The notes under the pieces were generated by a model. That model ran no database searches, was not told the origin of the DNA, and saw only the letters and a program-made list of their open reading frames with translations. Below are positions 44,943 to 55,618 of a stretch of DNA of 64,000 nucleotides, piece after piece. The stretch spans positions 1,575,501-1,639,500 of the forward strand of contig NZ_CP019602.1 in assembly GCF_001661675.2 (NCBI RefSeq), in the 5' to 3' direction. Every line of letters begins with the position of its first letter. Positions within the stretch are counted from its first letter, which is position 1. This stretch comes from Croceicoccus marinus. GTDB lineage: Bacteria; Pseudomonadota; Alphaproteobacteria; Sphingomonadales; Sphingomonadaceae. A program made the translations under genes and the position numbers.

Positions 44943-46635
44943 TCCCCGCCGTTCGCATATCGCCGCCCGCCGCGCCAGTGCCCGCGGCGTCCAATTCGCT
45001 ATCGTGGAAATCGCGCGGAGGACCGCTCTTCAGCCCGATGACGGCAAAGATCAGGCCAAGCAGCATGAAGACCCAGGTATACCACAGCCCCGCATAGGCA
45101 TCGCCCGTCCGCGCGATGATATAGCTGGCGATCAGCGGCAGGAATCCGCCGAAGTAACCCGCCCCGATGTGATAGGGGATCGACATCGAGCTATAGCGGA
45201 TGCGCGGCGGAAACATCTCTGCCAGCAGCGCGGCCACCGGGCCATAGGTCAGCGCCGACATGATCGACAGCAGCAGCAATGCGCCCAGTATGCCCAGGAT
45301 CCGGCCCAGGCCGGGGTCCTGCGTCGTGAAATCATATCCCGCCGCCGTCAGCCGGTCCTGCAGGGCTGCGCGCCGCGCCTGCACATCGCCGACCGGATAA
45401 TCGGCGGGCGTCCACATCATGCTTCCCGCCGCCAGCGAGAGAGCCGGGGCGTCCGACAGGCTGTAGGGCACGCCGCTGACGGTCAGATCCTCGATCAGAC
45501 GTCCGCAATCGGTCGCCTGCGCATCGGCGAAGGGATCATAGCTGCAGTCCGGTCCGGCCACGGCGACGGGTGTGGTTTCTGCCGAGCTTGCCAGGCCGGG
45601 ATTGGCCATCTGGCCCATGAACCAGAAGGCCGGAAACAGCAGCACCAGCGACAGGATCTGCCCGATCACGATCGGCTTCTTGCGGCCCACCCTGTCGGAC
45701 CAGCGGCCCACCACGACATACAGCGGCATCGCGATGAGCCCGCCGACGAACAGCAGCAATTCGGTGGTCAGCGGATCGACCCGCATCGGCCCCTTGAGGA
45801 ACGACAGGCTCGAAAAGAAGGCGGTGTACCAGATCGTCGTCAGCGATCCTGTCACGCCGAACAGCGCGACCACGATGCGCCATTTGTTGCCGGGATAGGT
45901 GAAGCTTTCGACGAAGGGGTTCTTCGCCGTCTCGCCCGCGGCCTTCATCGCCACGAACACCGGGCTTTCCGACAGCTTCAGCCGCATCCACAGCGATACC
46001 GCCAGCAGCACCAGCGACAGCAGGAACGGCAGGCGCCAGCCCCATGCGGCGAAATCGTCCTCCGGGATCAGGAAGCGGCAGCCGAGCACGACCGCGATCG
46101 ACAGCACGAACCCGCCCACGACGCTCGCCTGGATGAACGAGGTGTAGAAGCCGCGCTTTTCGGGAGGGGCGTGTTCGGCGACATAGATCGCCGCGCCGCC
46201 ATATTCGCCGCCCAGCGCCAGTCCCTGGAGGATTCGGAACAGGATCACGATGATGGGCGCGGCAATGCCGATGGTGCCGGCGGACGGGATCAGGCCCACG
46301 CCCGCCGTCGCGACGCCCATCAGCGTGACGGTGACGAGAAACGTGTATTTGCGCCCCAGCCGGTCGCCCAGGAACCCGAACAGGATCGCGCCCAGCGGGC
46401 GGAAACCGAAGCCGACCGCAAAGCCGGCCCAGACCAGCAGAAGCTGCAGCGTTTCATTGTCCGAAGGAAAGAACGCCGCGCCGATCAGCCCGGCCAGCGT
46501 GCCGTAGATGAAGAAATCGTACCATTCGAAGATCGTGCCCACCGACGAAGCGGCGATCACGAGCCGAACGTCGGACCCGCTCAATTCTTTGTCGAACGCG
46601 GGCGTCGCACCGCCCGGCTGGCCCGATTGCGCCAT
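44932..46635 (-). CDS. MHS-family MFS transporter with a periplasmic insertion
   Basis: 567-residue major facilitator of the metabolite:H+ symporter class: TIFEWYDFFIYGTLAG in helix 1, GFLGDRLGRKYTF in the 2-3 loop, RILQGLALGGEYGGAAIYVAEHAP, and GRWSDRVGRKKPIVIG in the second half. Typical members have about 430-450 residues; about 100 extra residues lie between the predicted helices 8 and 9, including a Cys pair (PDCSYDPFADAQATDCG) that could form a periplasmic disulfide. Substrate unknown; carboxylates or betaines are usual. Confidence 0.88.
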   Translation of the reverse strand: MAQSGQPGGATPAFDKELSGSDVRLVIAASSVGTIFEWYDFFIYGTLAGLIGAAFFPSDNETLQLLLVWAGFAVGFGFRPLGAILFGFLGDRLGRKYTFLVTVTLMGVATAGVGLIPSAGTIGIAAPIIVILFRILQGLALGGEYGGAAIYVAEHAPPEKRGFYTSFIQASVVGGFVLSIAVVLGCRFLIPEDDFAAWGWRLPFLLSLVLLAVSLWMRLKLSESPVFVAMKAAGETAKNPFVESFTYPGNKWRIVVALFGVTGSLTTIWYTAFFSSLSFLKGPMRVDPLTTELLLFVGGLIAMPLYVVVGRWSDRVGRKKPIVIGQILSLVLLFPAFWFMGQMANPGLASSAETTPVAVAGPDCSYDPFADAQATDCGRLIEDLTVSGVPYSLSDAPALSLAAGSMMWTPADYPVGDVQARRAALQDRLTAAGYDFTTQDPGLGRILGILGALLLLSIMSALTYGPVAALLAEMFPPRIRYSSMSIPYHIGAGYFGGFLPLIASYIIARTGDAYAGLWYTWVFMLLGLIFAVIGLKSGPPRDFHDSELDAAGTGAAGGDMRTAGNDG

Positions 46636-46723
46636 TCCCGTCTCCCAGTTCCCTTGCGCGATCCCTAGCGCGGCGAACGGACGCTTGCCAAGCCGGAGCG
46701 TGACGCGCGGCGCAAAAGCGGGG

Positions 46724-47149
46724 TCAGCCTTCGCGGTTCGCCAGCGCCCTTACCGCGGCGTCCCACGCCAGCAGGATCGCCCCGTGCCGGGCGGGAAACG
46801 CGCGGGCAGGCTCCAGCAGTTCCAGCCCCGGCCAGTCGGGCATGTCGCCTTCGTCGCGCAGCCAGCCGCGGATCGCCTGTGCGGACGCGGCAATCTGCGC
46901 GGCGCTGCGCCCTGCCGCGCCTTGCGCGAACACCGCTGCTGAAGCCTGGCCGATGGCGCAGGCCTGCGCCGAAAGGCCGATCCGGTCCACGGCGCCTTCA
47001 TCATCCAGCGCAAGACCGATCGCCAGCGTGCTTCCGCAGCTCGCCGAACGCGCTTCGCCGCGAAGCGACAGTTCTTCCGCCATCGGGAAGCGCGCCAGCG
47101 CCACGGCGGCGGCCAGCACCTGCGGGGTATAGAGGCGAGCGGCGTTCAT
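46724..47149 (-). CDS. NifU/IscU-like iron-sulfur scaffold protein
   Basis: 141 residues with the NifU N-terminal fold. SASCGSTLAIGL and AQACAIGQASAA supply two of the three usual cluster ligands, but the third cysteine position reads PARHGAILLAWDA, a histidine. Such His-for-Cys variants may still bind Fe-S with different lability, or act in transfer. It lies just before cvpA on the same strand, away from suf/isc genes, so its role in cluster assembly is inferred only from the fold. Confidence 0.8.
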   Translation of the reverse strand: MNAARLYTPQVLAAAVALARFPMAEELSLRGEARSASCGSTLAIGLALDDEGAVDRIGLSAQACAIGQASAAVFAQGAAGRSAAQIAASAQAIRGWLRDEGDMPDWPGLELLEPARAFPARHGAILLAWDAAVRALANREG

Positions 47150-47176
47150 GGTTGGCAGTCTACAGCGCCCGGCCCG

Positions 47177-47719
47177 TCAGATCGAATCGGACGATTGCTG
47201 CAATTCCGCCTGGCGTTCGGAAATCGTCTCGACCAGTGCCTTGCTGGCGGAGTTCACTGCCGGATAGCTGCGCGCCATCTTGATCCAGTCCGGCCGTCCT
47301 TCCGCGCCCCACGCCATGTCATAGCCCAGCGCCAGGATCGAGAACGAGAGCACGACCAGGATCGCACCCTTCACCACGCCAAAGCCCAGTCCCAGCACCC
47401 GGTCGATGGGCCCCAATAGCGAATCGCGCGACTTGCCGCCCGCCCAGCGCGCGATCAGCTTCATCACGGCATAGGGCACCAGCAGCAGCAGCACGAAGGC
47501 CAGCAGGCCCGCATTGGTCTGGTTGTCCCGGAAGAATTCGGTCAGCGCGGCGGTCAGCGGCTCGTGCAGGAAATAGATCGCGGCGATGGCGGCGATCCAC
47601 GCGCCCAGCGCAAGCACCTCGTGCACGAAGCCGCGCAGGAAGCCGCCGACCGCCGCAAGCCCGACGATCACGAGCACGGCCAGATCGAAACCGGTGAAAT
47701 CCATTCCGGAGATGTCCAT
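47177..47719 (-). CDS. cvpA: CvpA family membrane protein
   Basis: 180-residue inner-membrane protein with four hydrophobic helices; FDLAVLVIVGLAAVGGFLRGFVHEVLAL is the family N-terminus and SLLGPIDRVLGLGFGVVKGA the second conserved block. E. coli CvpA is linked to colicin V production and envelope or purine-related stress; the biochemical role is unknown. It follows radA by four bases and shares its operon, an arrangement common in alphaproteobacteria. Confidence 0.9.
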   Translation of the reverse strand: MDISGMDFTGFDLAVLVIVGLAAVGGFLRGFVHEVLALGAWIAAIAAIYFLHEPLTAALTEFFRDNQTNAGLLAFVLLLLVPYAVMKLIARWAGGKSRDSLLGPIDRVLGLGFGVVKGAILVVLSFSILALGYDMAWGAEGRPDWIKMARSYPAVNSASKALVETISERQAELQQSSDSI

Positions 47720-47723
47720 GAAG

Positions 47724-49103
47724 TCAGTCTGCGCCCACGACCCTGTCGACGAGCCCGATCAGAAGGTCCAGCGGGTCGTACCGGCCCGTCCCTTGTTCCA
47801 GGCTTAACGAAGCGGAGTTTAGAGCCGGTCCGAAAGCCTTGTCAAAGCCGAGTTTCGACGATTCCCGTAGCCGCAGCGATGCATGCGCGACCGAGCGGAT
47901 CTCGCCCGACAGCGATACCTCGCCGAACCATACCGATTGCCTGGGCAGCGGCTTGTCCGCAAGAGCCGAGACCAGCGCCGCCGCGACCGCCAGGTCCGCC
48001 GCCGGGTCGGACAGGCGGTATCCGCCCGCCACGTTCAGATAGACTTCCGCGGACGAGAAGTTGAGGCCGCAGCGCGATTCCAGCACGGCAAGCAGCATGG
48101 CCAGCCGCCCCGAATCCCAGCCAACGACAGCCCGCCGGGGCGTGGCGCCCGATTGCAGCCGGACGATCAGCGCCTGGATCTCCACCAGAACCGGCCTCGT
48201 GCCTTCCAGCGCGGGGAAGACCGCGCTGCCGGCCACCGGCTCGTCGCGGGTGGACAGGAACAGGGTGGAGGGATTGGACACCTCGGTCAGGCCGACGCCC
48301 TCCATTGCGAACACCCCGATCTCGTCCACCGCGCCGAACCGGTTCTTCAGCGCGCGCAATACGCGGTACTGGTGCGACCGCTCGCCCTCGAAGCTCATGA
48401 CCACGTCGACCATGTGTTCCAGCACGCGCGGGCCCGCGATGGTGCCGTCCTTGGTGACATGGCCGACCATGAACAGCACGCAGCCCGATTCCTTGGCATA
48501 GCGGATCAGTTCCAGCGCGCAGCCGCGCACCTGGCTGACGGTGCCGGGCGCCCCCTCGATCTGATCGGAATGCATCGTCTGGATCGAATCGATGATCAGC
48601 AGCGAGGGCGTCTCCATCCCGCCAAGCGTGGTCAGGATGTCGCGCACCGACGTGGCGCTGGCCAGCTGGATCGGCGCATCGGCCAGACCCAGCCGCCCGG
48701 CGCGCAGGCGCACCTGCCCGGCCGCTTCCTCACCGCTGATATAGATCGCGCTTTTTCCCGCGCGCGCCACGCTGGCGCTGGCCTGCAGCAGCAGGGTGGA
48801 CTTGCCGATGCCCGGATCGCCGCCCATCAGGATCGCGCTGCCCGGCACCATGCCGCCGCCCAGCGCGCGGTCGAATTCCGCCATGCCGGTCGGCTGGCGC
48901 ACCGGCAGCGGGGTTTCGGCATCCAGCGGCGTGAACGCGATCGGCCTGCCGCCGCCCGACAGATCGTGCTTGGCGGCAAAGACGGTGGCGGGCGCCTCTT
49001 CCACCAAAGTGTTCCATTCGGCGCAATCGGCGCACTGACCCTGCCATCGGGGAGAGACACTGCCACAGGCCTGGCATACGAATCTGCGTTTGGGCTTTGC
49101 CAT
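47724..49103 (-). CDS. radA: DNA repair protein RadA (Sms)
   Basis: DNA-dependent ATPase that drives branch migration during recombination. 459 residues: zinc finger VCQACGSVSPRWQGQCADC at the N-terminus, RecA-like P-loop GGDPGIGKSTLLLQ, the RadA-specific KNRFGAVDEIGVF motif and a C-terminal Lon-like domain. The ATG is 104 bases from the divergent patatin-like gene. Confidence 0.95.
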   Translation of the reverse strand: MAKPKRRFVCQACGSVSPRWQGQCADCAEWNTLVEEAPATVFAAKHDLSGGGRPIAFTPLDAETPLPVRQPTGMAEFDRALGGGMVPGSAILMGGDPGIGKSTLLLQASASVARAGKSAIYISGEEAAGQVRLRAGRLGLADAPIQLASATSVRDILTTLGGMETPSLLIIDSIQTMHSDQIEGAPGTVSQVRGCALELIRYAKESGCVLFMVGHVTKDGTIAGPRVLEHMVDVVMSFEGERSHQYRVLRALKNRFGAVDEIGVFAMEGVGLTEVSNPSTLFLSTRDEPVAGSAVFPALEGTRPVLVEIQALIVRLQSGATPRRAVVGWDSGRLAMLLAVLESRCGLNFSSAEVYLNVAGGYRLSDPAADLAVAAALVSALADKPLPRQSVWFGEVSLSGEIRSVAHASLRLRESSKLGFDKAFGPALNSASLSLEQGTGRYDPLDLLIGLVDRVVGAD

Positions 49104-49207
49104 GGTTTCGCTTATCCAGAACGGATGGGGAACGCAATTGCCGCGTCACGCCGCGGCTTCACGCTATTTTCTTGTCTTTCCCGGCACTGTGCTGCCACAC
49201 TCGCGCA

Positions 49208-51520
49208 ATGCGGGAGAAGGAACTGAGGATCGCGCTGGTCTGCTATGGCGGAGTGAGCCTGGCGGTCTATATGCATGGAGTCACGAAGGAAATCTGGCAC
49301 TTCGCCCGCGCCAGCCACGATTTCCGCAGCGGCGAGGCGTCCGGCAATCCGGTCCAGCGCGCCTATCGCGACCTTCTGGAAGCCATGGCCGACAGCGGCG
49401 AGACGAGGCTGCGGGTTATCCCCGACATACTGACCGGGGCCAGCGCCGGCGGCATGAACGCCGTTTTCCTGGCCGAGGCGCTGCTGACGGGCCGTTCGCT
49501 GGATCCGCTGACACGGCTGTGGCTGGACCGCGCGGACAGCGACGTGCTGATCTCTCCCGAAGCCAGGCCCGGCAGCCGCTTTACCAAGAGATGGGCGCAG
49601 CCGATCATCGAATATGCACTGCGCCGCCCGGGCAACGCGGTGTCGCGCACCGTCGCCCCCGAAACGCGCGAGGAGGTGCGCTCCAAGCTTTCGCGCTTGA
49701 TCCGCTCGCGCTGGTTCGCGCCGCCCTTTTCCGGCATCGGCATGTCGCGCATGATCGACGATGCGCTGGTTGCCATGGCCGAACAGGCGGACGGCCCGCC
49801 GCTGGTCCCGCCGGGCCACCCCATCGACCTGTTCGTGACCGCAACCGATTTTCGCGGCAGCCGCGTGCCCCTGCGCCTTCATTCGCCCGCCTTCGCGACC
49901 GAGACGGAGCACCGCCTGCCGATCTCGTTCAGGGCACATGGCGGCGATGCGTCGATGGCGCCGCGGCCCGACCTGGTGTTCGCGGCGCGCGCCACCAGCA
50001 GCTTTCCCGGCGCCTTCCCCCCGCTGACCATTGCCGAGATCGAGAAACTGACCAGCGAGCGCGAGATTGGCTGGCCCAGCCGCGACGCGTTCCTGTCGCG
50101 CATTATGCCGCACCATGCGCATGCCGACGACCTGGAGCAGGTGGCGCTGATCGACGGGGCCGTGCTGGTCGGCGCGCCCTTTGCCGAGGCGATCGCGGCG
50201 CTGGGCGGCCGCCCCGCCACGCGCGAGGTGGACCGCCGCTTCATCTATATCGATCCGCAGCCCGACCTGCGCATGACCAGCGGGGGCAAGCCCGGCCAGA
50301 AGGAGATCGGCTTCTTCTCGTCGATATTCGGCGCATTGTCGGCGATCCCGCGCGAGCAGCCGATCCGCGACGACCTGGAACGCATTGATGCCCACAGTCG
50401 CGAGGCTGCCCGCCTTCGCGCCATTGTCGAGGGGCTGCGGCCCGAAGTGGAGGCTACGGTGGACCGCCTGCTGGGCCGCACATTGTTCCTCGACCGTCCG
50501 ACGCCCGACCGGCTGACCAAATGGCGCCGCCGCGCCCAGCAGGCAGCGGCCGAGCAGGCGGGCTTCGCCTTCCACGCCTATGCGCGCAGCAAGTTCGCGG
50601 GGATCGTCGACCACCTGGCGGGTCTGATCCACCGCGCGATTCCTGGCGAGAAGCCGATGCGCGAAGGCGTCGCCCGCGTTCTGGCGAGGCATTTCGAAGG
50701 CGATGGCCTGTCCAGCCTGTCGGGCGGCAGGGTCGGCGCCAGCGAGGAGGCGATCGACTTCTTCCGATCACACGATTTGGGCTTTCGCATCCGGCGCCTG
50801 CGCCTGCTGGCGCGCCGGCTTGCGCCCGACGATATCGGGGGTAGCCTGTCCGCGGCCAAGCGCGAGATCGCGCGCACCGCGGTTTACGACGCGCTTGCGA
50901 TCTACACCCGTCTGGACGGGGTGGAGGCGCTGGGGACCGAGTTTACCGCATTGGCCGAAGAGGTGCTGAATGATCCGGCCGCGCCGATTGCCTATATCGC
51001 CGCGACCCGCGATCTTGCGGCGACCGACACGCGGGTCGATGCGATGCTGGCCGAGGGGCTGGCTCAATTGCCGCGCGAACAGCGGAGGGCGATGCTGCTC
51101 GCCTATCTGGGGTTTCCGTTTTACGACATCGCCACCCTGCCGCTGCTGGGATCGAACGGTTTCGACGAGTTCGAGCCGATCAAGATCGACCGGATTTCCC
51201 CCGAAGACGCGTCGGCGATCCGCACCGGCGGGGCCGCGACCTGCCTGCGGGGTATCGAGTTCTACAATTTCGGTGCGTTCTTCAGCCGCGCCTATCGCGA
51301 GAACGATTATCTGTGGGGGCGGCTGCACGGTGCCGACCGGATGATCGACATCGTCGCATCGGCAGCAGCGCCCGACCAGCCGGTGGCGGCCGAAACGTTG
51401 GACGCCATTCGCCGCGAAGCCTTTCTCGCCATTCTGGACGAGGAGGAATCGGCCGGGCTGTGCCGGGCCGCGCTGGTCGCGGCGCTGCGCAAGGAGGTCG
51501 AGGAGAAGCTGCCCGGCTGA
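49208..51520 (+). CDS. Patatin-like protein (DUF3376 type)
   Basis: 770-residue protein. The first about 330 residues form a patatin-like acyl hydrolase: ALVCYGGVSLAVYMHGVTKE (oxyanion loop), the nucleophile elbow TGASAGGMN and the catalytic aspartate in LIDGAVLVG. The remaining ~440 residues are mostly helical with a repeated basic pattern and no motif I can name. Patatins act on phospholipids or acyl lipids; the large C-terminal part may bind membranes or partners. It starts at ATG 49208 and converges on dnaJ with 29 bases between stops. Confidence 0.87.
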   Translation: MREKELRIALVCYGGVSLAVYMHGVTKEIWHFARASHDFRSGEASGNPVQRAYRDLLEAMADSGETRLRVIPDILTGASAGGMNAVFLAEALLTGRSLDPLTRLWLDRADSDVLISPEARPGSRFTKRWAQPIIEYALRRPGNAVSRTVAPETREEVRSKLSRLIRSRWFAPPFSGIGMSRMIDDALVAMAEQADGPPLVPPGHPIDLFVTATDFRGSRVPLRLHSPAFATETEHRLPISFRAHGGDASMAPRPDLVFAARATSSFPGAFPPLTIAEIEKLTSEREIGWPSRDAFLSRIMPHHAHADDLEQVALIDGAVLVGAPFAEAIAALGGRPATREVDRRFIYIDPQPDLRMTSGGKPGQKEIGFFSSIFGALSAIPREQPIRDDLERIDAHSREAARLRAIVEGLRPEVEATVDRLLGRTLFLDRPTPDRLTKWRRRAQQAAAEQAGFAFHAYARSKFAGIVDHLAGLIHRAIPGEKPMREGVARVLARHFEGDGLSSLSGGRVGASEEAIDFFRSHDLGFRIRRLRLLARRLAPDDIGGSLSAAKREIARTAVYDALAIYTRLDGVEALGTEFTALAEEVLNDPAAPIAYIAATRDLAATDTRVDAMLAEGLAQLPREQRRAMLLAYLGFPFYDIATLPLLGSNGFDEFEPIKIDRISPEDASAIRTGGAATCLRGIEFYNFGAFFSRAYRENDYLWGRLHGADRMIDIVASAAAPDQPVAAETLDAIRREAFLAILDEEESAGLCRAALVAALRKEVEEKLPG

Positions 51521-51522
51521 CT

Positions 51523-51558
51523 GGCCGGCCTTATCGCTTCCGGCCGGCCTTATCGCTT
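51523..51558. repeat. Tandem repeat at the dnaJ 3' end
   Basis: GGCCGGCCTTATCGCTT occurs at 51523-51539 and again at 51542-51558, a 19-base period. The second copy contains the dnaJ stop codon (complement of TTA at 51550-51552), so the repeat is a duplication of the dnaJ tail. Confidence 0.75.
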
Positions 51559-52674
51559 GGAAAAATTCGCTTTGATGCGTTCGAAGAAACCCATCGCGTC
51601 GGGGCACTGCGCCTTGGTCTCGCTCTGCTGGAATTCGCGCAGCAGTTCCTTTTGCTTCGAGGACAGCTTGCGCGGTGTTTCGACCTGGATATCCACGACC
51701 AGGTCGCCCCGGCCCCGGCCCTGCAGGACGGGCATGCCGTCGCCGCGCTTGCGCAATTGCTCGCCCGACTGGACGCCAGCGGGGATGTTGACGGTAATCC
51801 ACTCGCCATCCAGGCCCGGCAGGCTGATCGTTCCGCCCAGCGCCGCCTTGGTGAAGGTGATCGGCACCTTGGTGAACAGATTGGTTCCGTCGCGTTCGAA
51901 CACGTCGTGCCGCCGCACATGCATGAAGATATAGAGGTCGCCCGATGGAGCGCCCTGCGGCCCCGCCTCGCCCTTGCCGGACAGGCGAATGCGCGTGCCG
52001 GTTTCCACGCCCGGCGGCACCGTGATCTCCAGCGTCTGGGGCATGTCGACGCGGCCCTCGCCGCGGCAGACGCGGCACGGCTTCTCGATCACCTCGCCGC
52101 GGCCGTGGCAGGTGGGGCAGGCCCGTTCGACGACGAAGAAACCCTGCTGCGCGCGCACCTTGCCGAAACCGCCGCATGTCTCGCAGCCGCGCTTGCCGGT
52201 GCCGGGCTCCGCGCCCGATCCGCCGCACGGGTCGCAGGTCTGCGACACCTCGATCGCGATCTCGGTCTCCTTGCCATGGAACGCCTCTTCCAGCGTGATT
52301 TCCATGTCATAGCGCAGGTCGGCCCCGCGCCGCTGACGCCCGCCCCCGGACGCGCCGCCGAATGCCGATCCGAAGATCGTCTCGAAGATATCGCCGATGT
52401 CGGAGAAGCCCTGTCCCCCGCCCTGCCCGCCGCCGCTGGCAGCCTGCTCGTAAGCGGCATGGCCGAAACGGTCATAGGCCGCACGCTTCTGCGGGTCCTT
52501 CAGGCAGTCATAGGCGCGGCTGATCGCCTTGAAGCGCGCCTCGGATTCTGCGTCGCCCGGATTGCGGTCCGGGTGAAAGCGCATCGCAAGCCTGCGATAG
52601 GCGGACTTGATGGTCTTGTCGTCCGCCGAACGCTCGACTTCCAGCAGTTCGTAAAAGTCGACTTCGGTTTCCAC
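51550..52674 (-). CDS. dnaJ: Chaperone protein DnaJ
   Basis: Hsp40 co-chaperone that delivers clients to DnaK and stimulates its ATPase. 374 residues in canonical order: J domain with the HPD motif (MRFHPDRNPGD), a glycine-rich region, four zinc-finger repeats (CDPCGGSG, CETCGGFG, CPTCHGRG, CRVCRGEG) and the C-terminal substrate domain. It follows dnaK after a 259-base spacer that contains a short inverted repeat; a separate promoter in that spacer cannot be excluded. Confidence 0.96.
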   Translation of the reverse strand: METEVDFYELLEVERSADDKTIKSAYRRLAMRFHPDRNPGDAESEARFKAISRAYDCLKDPQKRAAYDRFGHAAYEQAASGGGQGGGQGFSDIGDIFETIFGSAFGGASGGGRQRRGADLRYDMEITLEEAFHGKETEIAIEVSQTCDPCGGSGAEPGTGKRGCETCGGFGKVRAQQGFFVVERACPTCHGRGEVIEKPCRVCRGEGRVDMPQTLEITVPPGVETGTRIRLSGKGEAGPQGAPSGDLYIFMHVRRHDVFERDGTNLFTKVPITFTKAALGGTISLPGLDGEWITVNIPAGVQSGEQLRKRGDGMPVLQGRGRGDLVVDIQVETPRKLSSKQKELLREFQQSETKAQCPDAMGFFERIKANFSKR

Positions 52675-52849
52675 TCAGCCTCCGTAACGTCCGGTTCGCG
52701 CGATGCTGCACCGGATCGGCATGTTCATGTTCCTGATCAGCGAGAAGCGACCCTCACCGCGAATGCGCACCCGGGCCGCATGGGACCTGCTCCCTGAACC
52801 CCAGGAACGGCAAGCCCGCGAATGCATAGACCCGGGGCCCTATCGGCAA

Positions 52850-52870
52850 GGTTAACGCGGCCGGTTAACC
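52850..52870. promoter_or_regulatory. Inverted repeat in the dnaK-dnaJ spacer
   Basis: GGTTAAC (52850-52856) and GTTAACC (52864-52870) flank GCGGCCG. It may be an operator or weak hairpin between dnaK and dnaJ. The rest of the 259-base spacer shows nothing else I can name. Confidence 0.4.
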
Positions 52871-52933
52871 GCATCCTGCCTAATAGACCCGCGGGCCGCA
52901 TTTCAAGTCAGGCCCTGACGCGGGCGTGGACAG

Positions 52934-54880
<1,947 letters not shown>

Positions 54881-54977
54881 TGAGTCTATTCCACCCTTCT
54901 TCTTGCGGACACCGCGTTCGGCACACTCCCCATCGGGGCAAGCTGGCACTGTGCGGCTCTAGCGATTTGTGGGGGCG

Positions 54978-55005
54978 ATATAGGCGCGGTTTTCGGTGGC
55001 ACAAG
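54978..55005 (-). promoter_or_regulatory. RpoH (heat-shock) promoter of dnaK
   Basis: Read on the minus strand: CTTG (55005-55002), 17 bases, CCTATAT (54984-54978). This fits the alphaproteobacterial sigma-32 consensus CTTG-N17/18-CYTATNT. The predicted leader before ATG 54880 is about 90 bases. Confidence 0.8.
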
Positions 55006-55065
55006 TCTGCGGCGGCTCCTATCTGGTCGCTATCGACAATTGCCAGTATCGAAGATTGGATCGCC

Positions 55066-55605
55066 ATGCGCCGCCTGATAGTTCTTGCCGCCCTCGCCCT
55101 GCCCGCAGGCCTTGCCGCATGCGGCGATACGACCGAACTGGACGAAAGCGAGCTTCAGGAAGAAGCGATCGCCAATGATGCGGGCGATGCCCAGCTGGGC
55201 CTGCAGCTATCGCAGGGCCGGGTCCGCCTGCCCGCGGTGGATGGCCGCCCGGGCGTCGCCTATTTCGACCTGGTCTCGAACCGCGACGAGCCTGTTCGCA
55301 TCGTTTCGGTCGAAGTGATCGGCGTCGGCGAGGCGGAGATGCATGAGACCAAGGTCGAAGACGGCGTCACCATGATGGCCAGCGCCGGATCGATCGTGCT
55401 CGAACCGCGCGAGGGCGTGCGTTTCGCACCCGGCGGGTTCCACGTGATGCTGTTCGACATCGACCCCACGCTGGCGGCCGGCGACAGCACGGATCTGACC
55501 GTCACCCTGGAAAATGGCGACAAGTTCTCCACCACCGCGCAAGTCCTGGGGCCAAACGAAGCCATGTCCGAGATGGACATGCCGGGCATGGAAACCGCCC
55601 ACTAA
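55066..55605 (+). CDS. PCuAC-type periplasmic copper chaperone lipoprotein
   Basis: 179 residues. A lipoprotein signal ends at GLAAC (Cys19). The DUF461/PCuAC domain is recognised by the GEAEMHETKVEDGVTMM block and the FAPGGFHVMLFDI block, which provide the His/Met copper ligands (M-H...M...HxM pattern). Such proteins load Cu(I) into cytochrome c oxidase CuA. The acidic spacer and the Met/His-rich tail (EMDMPGMETAH) may add metal ligands. It diverges from dnaK, sharing the upstream region with the RpoH promoter. Confidence 0.88.
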   Translation: MRRLIVLAALALPAGLAACGDTTELDESELQEEAIANDAGDAQLGLQLSQGRVRLPAVDGRPGVAYFDLVSNRDEPVRIVSVEVIGVGEAEMHETKVEDGVTMMASAGSIVLEPREGVRFAPGGFHVMLFDIDPTLAAGDSTDLTVTLENGDKFSTTAQVLGPNEAMSEMDMPGMETAH

Positions 55606-55618
55606 GGGCTGTCATGTG

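Noticed and set aside
44806..46668. 620-codon plus-strand frame over the transporter
   Set aside because: His/Arg/Gln-rich antisense shadow; the minus strand encodes an obvious 12-helix transporter.
52851..52868. CtrA-type site (TTAA-N7-TTAA) in the dnaK-dnaJ spacer
   Set aside because: The two TTAA blocks are separated by nine bases, not seven.
54881..55065. CIRCE element upstream of dnaK
   Set aside because: No TTAGCACTC/GAGTGCTAA repeat is present; the RpoH promoter explains control.
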